From NCBI RefSeq assembly GCF_029983815.1, contig NZ_JASBYU010000005.1:1-64000 (forward strand): a stretch of 64,000 nt of DNA, in the 5' to 3' direction. Each line of letters begins with the position of its first letter. Within the stretch, counting starts at the first letter, position 1. Below, piece by piece: positions 8,426-15,055 of the stretch. This stretch comes from Lagierella sp. (GTDB lineage Bacteria; Bacillota; Clostridia; Tissierellales; Peptoniphilaceae). A program made the position numbers and the translations under genes. The notes beneath the pieces were generated by a model. The model ran no database searches. It saw only the letters and a list, made by a program, of their open reading frames with translations, and was not told where the DNA came from.

Positions 8426-9130
8426 GTGAAAGTCATAGGAACTATAAGTAGATATTATCATGGTCCACTGTACAAGTCGGCCTTTGTAAAGGAAAAAACA
8501 GTACAACTTTTTAAAGATAGTGACATAATGCTTATTTCACTACCTATTACAAAAAATGATTTTTTAATAGATGATATATTATTAACCCTAGACGGCCTAT
8601 ATATCAGCGGGGATGAAGAAGTAAATCCTTTTTTATTTTCAGAAAACCCAATAGACAATAGGCCAGAATTTAATATTGTTCAAGACAAAGTAGAGCTTTT
8701 GTACATTGAAAGGGCTTTAAAGTACAATATTCCAATTTTAGCTACGGGAAGGGGACTTCATCTTTTAAATATCTACTTTGGAGGAAATCTTTTCAGATCT
8801 CTGGAACAAGAACTTGATAAGAAAGTGTATCATAAAGGAGAATCTGAAAAGACCTATCACTTTGTCACTTTAAAAAACAGATCCCTATTAAAGGACTTGT
8901 TTAAAATTCCAAGGCTGGTAGTTCCCTCAAACCACAAACAGGGGATTAAGGAATTGGGAGAAAAGATGAGAGTTACAGCCTGGTCCTACGATGGAATTGT
9001 AGAGGCGGTAGAGCCTCTAGATGAAAACTTTAACTACTTAGGGCTACAGTTTAATCTGGAAGACTTTGACGAAGCTGAAGGAATGAAAATCCTAAAGCAA
9101 TTCTTTAACGAGGAGGGAAAAGATGACTAA
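8426..9130 (+). CDS. Degenerate class-I glutamine amidotransferase-like protein (peptidase C26 fold, likely non-catalytic)
   Basis: A 234-residue homologue of the next gene, starting at GTG after AAGGAG. Aligned with its neighbour, the nucleophile elbow VCRGMQLIN is replaced by TGRGLHLLN, so the catalytic Cys is Gly. The catalytic His of FGTQFHPEL is replaced in LGLQFNLED. The region HHQAVKDIG reads NHKQGIKELG. Other fold landmarks remain, such as ISGDEEV in place of LTGGADV and the FGGNL phrase. The ORF is intact and overlaps the next gene by 8 bases. This points to a retained pseudoenzyme or partner subunit rather than decay. Its function is unknown. Confidence 0.75.
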   Translation: MKVIGTISRYYHGPLYKSAFVKEKTVQLFKDSDIMLISLPITKNDFLIDDILLTLDGLYISGDEEVNPFLFSENPIDNRPEFNIVQDKVELLYIERALKYNIPILATGRGLHLLNIYFGGNLFRSLEQELDKKVYHKGESEKTYHFVTLKNRSLLKDLFKIPRLVVPSNHKQGIKELGEKMRVTAWSYDGIVEAVEPLDENFNYLGLQFNLEDFDEAEGMKILKQFFNEEGKDD

Positions 9131-9821
9131 GATCATAGGAATACCCCTTTGGACAAAAACTGAAGTTATAGCCAGACAGGAAACAAACAATAGCTTTGTG
9201 GAGAAGCTACTCTCACTAAAAGCAGTTCCTTTGATGTACCCTCAACAGCAAGATAAGAAGACCATGGAAGAATTTATCAAAAGAATCGACGGGTTACTCC
9301 TTACAGGAGGAGCTGACGTTTCAACGGTCCTCTACAAGGAAGAGGCCTCGGAAGAGCTTGAAGAGACCCAGTACAATAGGGACATAGTAGAGATGGGCCT
9401 TTTGAATATGGCGATTGACAAAGGCCTTCCAATATTTGGAGTTTGCAGAGGAATGCAGCTTATAAATGTTGCCTTTGGAGGCACATTGTACCAGGACATC
9501 TATACTACCTTCGAAAAACCCTTTTTGCATTCAGATAAAAAGAACAAAAACTATGAGTACCATCATATGATAAGAACAGTAGAAAATTCCTTGCTTAGAA
9601 AAGTTTTAGGAGAGACTGACTATGTAAACTCAATCCACCATCAGGCAGTAAAGGACATAGGAAGAGGACTTAAAGTTACAGCCTGGGCCTCGGACAATAT
9701 GATAGAAGGAATAGAACACGAGAGCCTGCCTATTTTTGGCACACAGTTTCATCCAGAACTGGATAAATATAATGACAAATATATCAAAATATTCCAAGCT
9801 TTTTTGGATATGATAAAATAG
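9123..9821 (+). CDS. Gamma-glutamyl-gamma-aminobutyrate hydrolase family protein
   Basis: A 232-residue peptidase C26 / class I glutamine amidotransferase-like hydrolase. It shows LLTGGADV (residues ~60-67), the nucleophile motif FGVCRGMQLINVAFGG with catalytic Cys, and FGTQFHPEL with catalytic His. The family hydrolyses gamma-glutamyl amide bonds, as in PuuD and related enzymes. The native substrate cannot be told from sequence. It overlaps the catalytically degenerate paralogue by 8 bases, so the two are translationally coupled and may form a heterodimer. A terminator follows. Confidence 0.85.
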   Translation: MTKIIGIPLWTKTEVIARQETNNSFVEKLLSLKAVPLMYPQQQDKKTMEEFIKRIDGLLLTGGADVSTVLYKEEASEELEETQYNRDIVEMGLLNMAIDKGLPIFGVCRGMQLINVAFGGTLYQDIYTTFEKPFLHSDKKNKNYEYHHMIRTVENSLLRKVLGETDYVNSIHHQAVKDIGRGLKVTAWASDNMIEGIEHESLPIFGTQFHPELDKYNDKYIKIFQAFLDMIK

Positions 9822-9839
9822 AGATGAAAAAAGATAATG

Positions 9840-9860
9840 CCCCTTGAGAAAGGGGTTTTT
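9840..9860 (+). terminator. Intrinsic terminator after the hydrolase pair
   Basis: Hairpin CCCCTT-GAGA-AAGGGG followed by TTTTT. Confidence 0.9.
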
Positions 9861-9920
9861 GTGAACTGTTTTGCTGATAATATGAAAAAAAACAGATATA
9901 TTCCTCAAAAGGGCTTACAG

Positions 9921-9967
9921 TATATCCGAAAAATTGGGTAGTATTATTTCTTATGTTACGATACAAT
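9921..9967 (+). promoter_or_regulatory. Shared dyad promoter, copy 1 (before XRE-TPR regulator 1)
   Basis: Right half-site TTGGGTAGT at 9934-9942 with a degenerate left half (TATATCCGA, 9921-9929; 5 of 9 match). A TACAAT -10 box is at 9962-9967, exactly 28 bases from the first T of the right half-site, as in the three other copies. The -35 position reads TAGTAT, far from consensus. It is probably an activator-dependent promoter for the regulator starting at 10086. Confidence 0.65.
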
Positions 9968-10085
9968 TATGTAAAGGAATAGACAAAACAAAAGAAGATT
10001 TATACTAGAAACAATACTTAACTTAATACTGCACAATTATAGATTTAACCATAAAATTATCTGTGTTGAGAAAAGTGGTGAAGAC

Positions 10086-11003
10086 TTGAAAAATCATGAA
10101 ACTCTAAAACGAAAAATAGGAGATAAAGTAAAAAAATGTAGGAAAAAGCGTGGTTATAGCCAATTTAAATTGGCAGAAATATTAGGGATTTCGTTAAATA
10201 CTCTTCAAAATATTGAAATGGGAATTCGATTACCCTCAGCTGAAGTTGTAATTGAACTTGATACATTAATTGAATCGGATATTAAAAAGCAAATTCATGA
10301 ATTTGTTGAATTTCCAGAAATCAAATTTAAAGATTATACTGATTTATTAGAGGAAACCTATATTTTAGGGAAATATAAAGAGTTTGACAAATATTTGAGT
10401 GATCTGGATTTTTATTCGAATTTAAATGAAATGTATTTTGAAAAGGATTCCTATGAAAGGAAAATTTTCTATTATTTTTTAGGGAAACAAAAGAATTTAA
10501 AAAAGGAATATAGAGAAGGGTTAAAAGCCTTAGAAAAAGCTTTCAATATTAATTGTAAGAAATTTGAAACGTGTAATATTTTAAATTTAAAGATTGAACT
10601 GGAAGAATTAAAAATTCGAGCAAATCTATTAAAAGAAAGTGAAAATAAGGAAAGTACTTATAAAATATTAAAATATTTGAAAATTATGTATACAGAGGCA
10701 GAAGATTTAAATTTAAGATTGGAGATAGCAGCTGGCATAGTGGAAATATATTTTTTTCTAATGGAAGAATACCAAGAATGCTACAAGTTCATCTCAGAGA
10801 TTGAAGATGAGGATTTTATGACTTTATATACGGCGTATTATACTAAGATGATTCTTTTTAAATATTTATGCAAAACAAATCCAAACAAAGAGTTATATTC
10901 GGAAATAGAAATACTGTTGAAATTTTATAAAGTATTTGGTGGAAATGAAGAATATGAGAATTTAAGAAAAACATATTTAAACTTATTAAAACAAAAACAG
11001 TAA
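10086..11003 (+). CDS. XRE-family HTH/TPR regulator 1 (RRNPP/Rgg-like)
   Basis: A 305-residue protein with an N-terminal lambda-repressor-type helix-turn-helix (about residues 10-60: GYSQFKLAEILGISLNTLQNIE) and a long helical C-terminus compatible with TPR repeats. This is the architecture and length of peptide-pheromone receptors of the RRNPP group such as Rgg or PlcR. The TTG start follows GTGGTGAAGAC, and the same unusual arrangement precedes its paralogue at 12578. The two proteins are closely similar, sharing for example SERKIFYYFLGKQK-like and PSAEVVI segments. The operator-like dyad lies both upstream and across its stop codon. The peptide ligand, if any, is not known. Confidence 0.75.
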   Translation: MKNHETLKRKIGDKVKKCRKKRGYSQFKLAEILGISLNTLQNIEMGIRLPSAEVVIELDTLIESDIKKQIHEFVEFPEIKFKDYTDLLEETYILGKYKEFDKYLSDLDFYSNLNEMYFEKDSYERKIFYYFLGKQKNLKKEYREGLKALEKAFNINCKKFETCNILNLKIELEELKIRANLLKESENKESTYKILKYLKIMYTEAEDLNLRLEIAAGIVEIYFFLMEEYQECYKFISEIEDEDFMTLYTAYYTKMILFKYLCKTNPNKELYSEIEILLKFYKVFGGNEEYENLRKTYLNLLKQKQ

Positions 11004-11049
11004 ATACCCAAATTTTTGGGTAGTCTTTTTTACAGGTTTATAATAAAAT
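11003..11049 (+). promoter_or_regulatory. Shared dyad promoter, copy 2 (before MFS transporter)
   Basis: Dyad AATACCCAA-N4-TTGGGTAGT at 11003-11024 overlaps the stop codon of regulator 1. A TAAAAT -10 box is at 11044-11049 with the same 28-base offset. A second, conventional promoter (TTGTTT-N17-TATAAT, -10 at about 11145-11152) sits closer to the MFS gene. Between them a strong GGAGGTGA (11090-11097) precedes only a four-codon reading frame (TTG ATT TCT TTT TAA). Confidence 0.7.
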
Positions 11050-11186
11050 CTAGTTGTCAAGGATATATCTAAGATATTCACAAATATTTGGAGGTGAGGA
11101 AATTGATTTCTTTTTAATTAAATTTGTTTTCCCGTAAAAAATACAGTATAATTTAACTATAAATAAATTTCAAAAGGAGAATTAAG

Positions 11187-12392
11187 ATGGGGAAAAAGTT
11201 TTATAAATTATTTATCGCCAATGTAATTTCATCGGCTGGTGACATTATTCAAGATTTTGCTGTAATGTGGTACATTCTAACTCGTACTGAAAACGTTGGA
11301 CTGGCTTCGCTGTCATTATTTTTAAATTATCTACCAAAGATTATTTTTGGGCCCTATGCCGGTGTGTTAGCTGATAAAAAATCAAAGAAGAGCATCATAG
11401 TATTGGCGAATCTTCTAAACGCCGCCTTTTGCTTTGGATTAGTTGCAACGGTGGTTATGAATTTACCAGTAGTATACATAATGGCAATAACCTTTTGTAT
11501 GAGTTCTTTGGATATTTTCACAATGACTGCCGATATGTCATTTATTCCTGAAATAGTCGAAGAGGATAACTTGATGAAAGCAAATTCCATGATAAATGGT
11601 ACCAATTCTGCAATGGGAATTGCAGGTCCAGGACTTGCTGGCTTATTGTATGGTATATTTGGTGCTAGAGGACTATTTTTAATCAATGGAATAAGTTTTA
11701 TTTTAGCTTCACTTATAATATTTACTATCAGTTACACTTTTGTTAAGGAAGAGGACGTTGAAGAAGAAAGACAGACTCTAAAAGAAAAGTTTCAGGAATA
11801 TTCCTCTGGCTTTAAGGTTGTACAAAGCAATAAAAATCTTATGACCTTTTGTATCTTTGGTGGAGGGCTAATAAACTTCTTTATTGCGCAAGTTTCAGTG
11901 TACATATCAAAATATGTATTGGAGCAAAATATCTCTCAAGGAGTACTATTTGGGCTTATGACTTCCTCCATTGCAATCGGTTCCCTAATCGCCTCCGTTA
12001 TCTTAAGCAATGTAGAAGTCAAGAATAAAAAGCTTGTAATAATAAATGGGTTTATCCTACAAGGTATCTTTTTGTTTTTATTCTCTAAATTCAATAACTA
12101 TACCTACAACCTTTTAATACTCATACTACTAGGTCTTGCCTCTGGTGTGGTTGGGGTAAATTTAAATACCTATGTACAACAGATTATACCATTGGAGACC
12201 TTAGGACGTTCCATGTCTACTATAATGCTAGTAGCAAATATATTTGTCCCACTGGGAATACTCGTTGCAGGTTTTGTAGGAAGTAAATATCACCTTAGTC
12301 TAATAACAACGGTTACTGGAACATGTGTTACAATAATAGCCTTATATATTGCATATAGATTAAAGGATACAAAAAACTTGGAAGAAGCATAG
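11187..12392 (+). CDS. MFS transporter
   Basis: A 401-residue major facilitator with about 12 hydrophobic segments. The motif-A-like loop GVLADKKSKKSI lies between TM2 and TM3, and the N-terminus (LFIANVISSAGDIIQDFAVMWYI) resembles drug and macrolide exporters of the MefA/BcrA type. Start ATG after AAAAGGAGAATTAAG. It is flanked on both sides by paralogous regulators and preceded by the shared dyad promoter. It is therefore probably part of the same regulon as the radical SAM peptide, as exporter or immunity pump. The substrate is inferred from context only. Confidence 0.8.
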   Translation: MGKKFYKLFIANVISSAGDIIQDFAVMWYILTRTENVGLASLSLFLNYLPKIIFGPYAGVLADKKSKKSIIVLANLLNAAFCFGLVATVVMNLPVVYIMAITFCMSSLDIFTMTADMSFIPEIVEEDNLMKANSMINGTNSAMGIAGPGLAGLLYGIFGARGLFLINGISFILASLIIFTISYTFVKEEDVEEERQTLKEKFQEYSSGFKVVQSNKNLMTFCIFGGGLINFFIAQVSVYISKYVLEQNISQGVLFGLMTSSIAIGSLIASVILSNVEVKNKKLVIINGFILQGIFLFLFSKFNNYTYNLLILILLGLASGVVGVNLNTYVQQIIPLETLGRSMSTIMLVANIFVPLGILVAGFVGSKYHLSLITTVTGTCVTIIALYIAYRLKDTKNLEEA

Positions 12393-12420
12393 GGATATAA
12401 AAAATTAATAAGCATAGTGT

Positions 12421-12467
12421 ACTACCCAAACCTTTGGGTAGTATATTTTTGGTCATTATAGTACAAT
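12421..12467 (+). promoter_or_regulatory. Shared dyad promoter, copy 3 (before XRE-TPR regulator 2)
   Basis: A perfect dyad, ACTACCCAA-N4-TTGGGTAGT, at 12421-12442, with a TACAAT -10 at 12462-12467 and no consensus -35. Offset and sequence match copies 1, 2 and 4. The dyad followed by TATATTTTT could also act as a terminator for the MFS gene. Confidence 0.7.
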
Positions 12468-12492
12468 TTCATAAAGGATTCCTAAATATTTG

Positions 12493-12573
12493 ATGTATCA
12501 AAAATTAGTGAACATTAGCATGACTTTTATTTGTAGAATAGTTAATGAGAACTACCTCGTGGAAATGTGGTGA
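12493..12573 (+). CDS. Candidate 26-residue leader peptide ahead of regulator 2
   Basis: A small ORF starts about 25 bases after the -10 box of dyad promoter 3 and stops 4 bases before the TTG start of regulator 2. It begins MYQKLVNISMTFICRIV and ends YLVEMW. Its position suits a pheromone precursor or a translational-coupling leader. The ribosome-binding site is poor: AAAGGA lies 14 bases upstream. No equivalent ORF was found ahead of regulator 1, which weakens the call. Confidence 0.3.
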   Translation: MYQKLVNISMTFICRIVNENYLVEMW

Positions 12574-12577
12574 AGAG

Positions 12578-13492
12578 TTGAAAATTGACGAAGATTTAAA
12601 AAGGCATATTGCACTTAAAGTGAAAAATTGTAGAAGAAAACATGGATATAGCCAGCTTAAACTTGCAGAAGCATTAGGAGTATCCATGAATACAGTTCAA
12701 AATATTGAACTAGGGGTCAGACTACCATCAGCTGAAGTGGTAATAAACCTGGATGCTTTAATTGATACCGATATTAGGAATATAATACATAAATTTGTTT
12801 CAACTCCAGAATTAAAGTTTAAAGATTATTCTGATATACTCGAAAAATCATATATTTTAGGAAAGTATAAGGAATTTGACAAATATTTAGAAGAACTAGA
12901 TTTTTATTCAAGTATAAATGAGGCGTATTTTGAACAGGATTCTTTTGAAAGAAAGATTTTTTATTATTTTTTAGGTAAACAAAAAGTATTAAAAAGGGAA
13001 TTTGAACAAGGGAAAAAATCATTAGATAAAGCTCTTAATATAAAATGTAAAAAATTTGAAAAGTGCAAGATATTAAATTCAAAAATAGAAGTTGAAAAAT
13101 TAAAGATAGATGCTTACTTTCTTCGTGAAGAAGGTTTATTTTCAAGGGTGTTGGAAATCTCAAATACTTTAAAAACTATGCTAAGGAGTGCAAGGGACAC
13201 CAAGTTAAAAATGGAGATAGCCTATGGGATAGCTGAAATTTATATGTATATTTTGGAAGATTATGAACAAGGCCATCTTTTTTTATCAGAGATAGAAGAT
13301 GAAAGTTTTGTAGTTGAATATCCAGCTTATTTTACTAGAATTTTCTTTTTAAAATCCCTTTGTAAACGTAAGTTAAATTATAACAATCATGGTGAACTTG
13401 AGACGGCTTTAAGATTTTATGAAGTATTTGGCGGAAGTGAAGAACTAGAAATCTTGAAAGCGTTGTATAGAGATTCAAAAGATAATTTGTAG
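12578..13492 (+). CDS. XRE-family HTH/TPR regulator 2 (RRNPP/Rgg-like)
   Basis: A 304-residue paralogue of the regulator at 10086, with the same N-terminal HTH (GYSQLKLAEALGVSMNTVQNIE) and helical TPR-like C-terminus. A longer reading frame opens at an ATG at 12545. I prefer the TTG at 12578 because it aligns with the start of its paralogue and shares the GTGGTGAAGA context. It is the gene closest to the radical SAM peptide cassette, which carries dyad copy 4 just after this gene's stop codon. It is likely the direct activator of the cassette. A peptide-binding function is inferred from the architecture. Confidence 0.75.
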   Translation: MKIDEDLKRHIALKVKNCRRKHGYSQLKLAEALGVSMNTVQNIELGVRLPSAEVVINLDALIDTDIRNIIHKFVSTPELKFKDYSDILEKSYILGKYKEFDKYLEELDFYSSINEAYFEQDSFERKIFYYFLGKQKVLKREFEQGKKSLDKALNIKCKKFEKCKILNSKIEVEKLKIDAYFLREEGLFSRVLEISNTLKTMLRSARDTKLKMEIAYGIAEIYMYILEDYEQGHLFLSEIEDESFVVEYPAYFTRIFFLKSLCKRKLNYNNHGELETALRFYEVFGGSEELEILKALYRDSKDNL

Positions 13493-13501
13493 AAGTGTCA
13501 A

Positions 13502-13548
13502 ACTACCCAAACCCTTGGGTAGTTTTAGTTTTTTCATAGTGATATTAT
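13502..13548 (+). promoter_or_regulatory. Shared dyad promoter, copy 4 (before the radical SAM peptide cassette)
   Basis: A perfect dyad, ACTACCCAA-N4-TTGGGTAGT, at 13502-13523, with a TATTAT -10 at 13543-13548 in the conserved offset and a non-consensus -35 (TAGTTT). Transcription would start near 13555, about 80 bases ahead of the peptide gene. Confidence 0.75.
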
Positions 13549-13635
13549 GTATTTAATATGGAAGGAGGGGTTGCTTTTAGTCTAAAAAAGAAAAAAAAGA
13601 AAACGAATAAACATTATGATTGAAAGGAGAGAAAA

Positions 13636-13716
13636 ATGAAAATATTAAGGGTTGTAATTTTAAAGGCTAATTTAAGAAGAGGACAATGTGGCATAGGTTG
13701 TATATTTAGTAACTAA
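13636..13716 (+). CDS. Candidate RiPP precursor peptide (radical SAM substrate), 26 aa
   Basis: A short ORF with a good AAGGAGA ribosome-binding site 5 bases upstream of ATG. The peptide starts MKILRVVILKANLRR and ends GQCGIGCIFSN, with two Cys separated by Gly-Ile-Gly. It lies directly upstream of a radical SAM/SPASM protein, and a 15-bp perfect inverted repeat separates the two. Small size, a conserved-looking Cys-containing tail and a basic N-terminus match substrates of radical SAM peptide-modifying enzymes (sactipeptides, ranthipeptides and the streptococcal RaS-RiPPs). The cross-link type and cleavage site cannot be read from the sequence. It could also serve as a signal. Confidence 0.7.
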   Translation: MKILRVVILKANLRRGQCGIGCIFSN

Positions 13717-13720
13717 GAAA

Positions 13721-13754
13721 TTTAATCTCTAGAGAATTATCTCTAGAGATTAAA
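13721..13754 (+). repeat. 15-bp perfect inverted repeat between peptide and radical SAM gene
   Basis: TTTAATCTCTAGAGA (13721-13735), loop ATTA plus one base shared by the arms, and its exact complement at 13740-13754. Each arm also contains the palindrome TCTCTAGAGA. No T-run follows. It probably limits read-through or stabilises the short peptide mRNA, giving more peptide than enzyme. Confidence 0.75.
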
Positions 13755-13770
13755 TAATATGGAGGGCTAT

Positions 13771-15012
13771 ATGAAGGCTTTTGAGATAAATAACAAAAAA
13801 ATTGTGTTTAACAGTAATAATTATGAGTTTTACGAATTAAATAGTGAAATTGATGACGTTGAAGATTCACAAATATCTTCTCTAAAAAGTTTTAAATTAC
13901 CAGAACACGTTTTATCAAAGGTAATACTTAACATCTCTAATATATGTAATCTTAATTGTGAATATTGTTATGCAAACGGTGGAAATTATAATAGAAAAAA
14001 TGCAATTATGTCTAAAGGTTCGATAAATAAAATAATCAGAAGACTACAAGAAAAAAATGTTTCAGAAATAATCCAATTAAAATTTTTTGGAGGAGAACCA
14101 TTATTAAACAAAGAATGTATATTATATGCTCTGAAAAAGTTTAGTACAAATTTTGAAATTAATGAATTTTTAATTGTAACAAACGGATTATTGTTAGATG
14201 AAATTTTTCTTGATAGTCTTAAAGGTTACAATATATTTTTCTCGTTAAGCTTGGATGTTCCAGAAAGAATCCATAATCAACTTAGAGGAAAAGGAACTTT
14301 TGAAAAAGTTTTAGCTGCTATTAATTTACTTAGAAATAAAGGATATAATAACAAACTTAAGTTAATTTCCACGTATACAAATAAACAATATGAACAAGGT
14401 ATTACTATAGAAAAATGTGAAAAATTACTTTTAAACATTCATAAAATCTATCACATAAATAGAGTTCATACTGGTGAAGATTCTGATTTATACATAAGAA
14501 ATTATGGAATCAAAAATAGGAAAAAAGAAATAGAATTAACATTTGATAATATATTAGGACTAAAAAAAGGGAAATATATAAATCCAACAGTTGATAGAGT
14601 TTTGCGTTCATTAATATTTGGATTGAAAAATGATGGTTTTTGTGATGAACTTACATCAAATGTTCAATTATCATATGATTATAATGGTGATGAATATAAG
14701 TGCAATAGATTTTGGGGTATGTCAAAATATAGTACAGATAACGACGGTTTCTTGCTTGAAATTGAAAAAATCAATAATAAAGAACACTATGAACTATGTA
14801 AAAATTGCTGGTGTAGAAATTTATGTATGATATGTACAGCATCTAAGGAACAAGACTTTATACACGAAAAATATGGGTTTAATAGTTCTGAATGTTTAAA
14901 TCAAGAATTATTTGAGTATACTATTAGAAAACTGATAGAATATACTTTAGAAGGAAAAAATGAAAAGTTATTCAAAAATTATTATGAGATGATATCAAAT
15001 TTCCCTGAATAA
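13771..15012 (+). CDS. Radical SAM/SPASM peptide-modifying enzyme
   Basis: A 413-residue protein. The [4Fe-4S]-SAM motif CNLNCEYC has Cys at 59, 63 and 66, followed by FFGGEPLL for SAM binding. The C-terminus carries a SPASM-type set: C-x14-G-x4-C (ending NGDEYKCNR), the cluster CKNCWCRNLCMIC, and a final Cys in SSEC. Such enzymes install thioether, C-C or epimer modifications on short peptides. I chose ATG 13771 over the in-frame ATG 13759 because GGAGGG at 13761-13766 serves the former. Upstream is the two-Cys peptide; downstream, 43 bases on, is an ABC exporter. The reaction itself is not deducible. Confidence 0.85.
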   Translation: MKAFEINNKKIVFNSNNYEFYELNSEIDDVEDSQISSLKSFKLPEHVLSKVILNISNICNLNCEYCYANGGNYNRKNAIMSKGSINKIIRRLQEKNVSEIIQLKFFGGEPLLNKECILYALKKFSTNFEINEFLIVTNGLLLDEIFLDSLKGYNIFFSLSLDVPERIHNQLRGKGTFEKVLAAINLLRNKGYNNKLKLISTYTNKQYEQGITIEKCEKLLLNIHKIYHINRVHTGEDSDLYIRNYGIKNRKKEIELTFDNILGLKKGKYINPTVDRVLRSLIFGLKNDGFCDELTSNVQLSYDYNGDEYKCNRFWGMSKYSTDNDGFLLEIEKINNKEHYELCKNCWCRNLCMICTASKEQDFIHEKYGFNSSECLNQELFEYTIRKLIEYTLEGKNEKLFKNYYEMISNFPE

Positions 15013-15055
15013 TTTCATTATACAAAATTAACAAATTAAATGTTGAGGAGGGGCT

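Noticed and set aside
11003..11031. ACCCAA...TTGGGT dyads read as plain intrinsic terminators
   Set aside because: They do follow gene ends, and one has a T-run, but all four copies keep an identical 28-base offset to a -10 box, which terminators would not. Dual use remains possible.
12545..12577. Upstream ATG extension of regulator 2
   Set aside because: The extension has no ribosome-binding site and is absent from the paralogue, whose TTG start has the same local context as 12578.
13558..13623. 21-codon ORF with a poly-Lys stretch ahead of the radical SAM precursor
   Set aside because: Its ATG lies about 3 bases after the expected transcription start, without a ribosome-binding site, and the product is low complexity.
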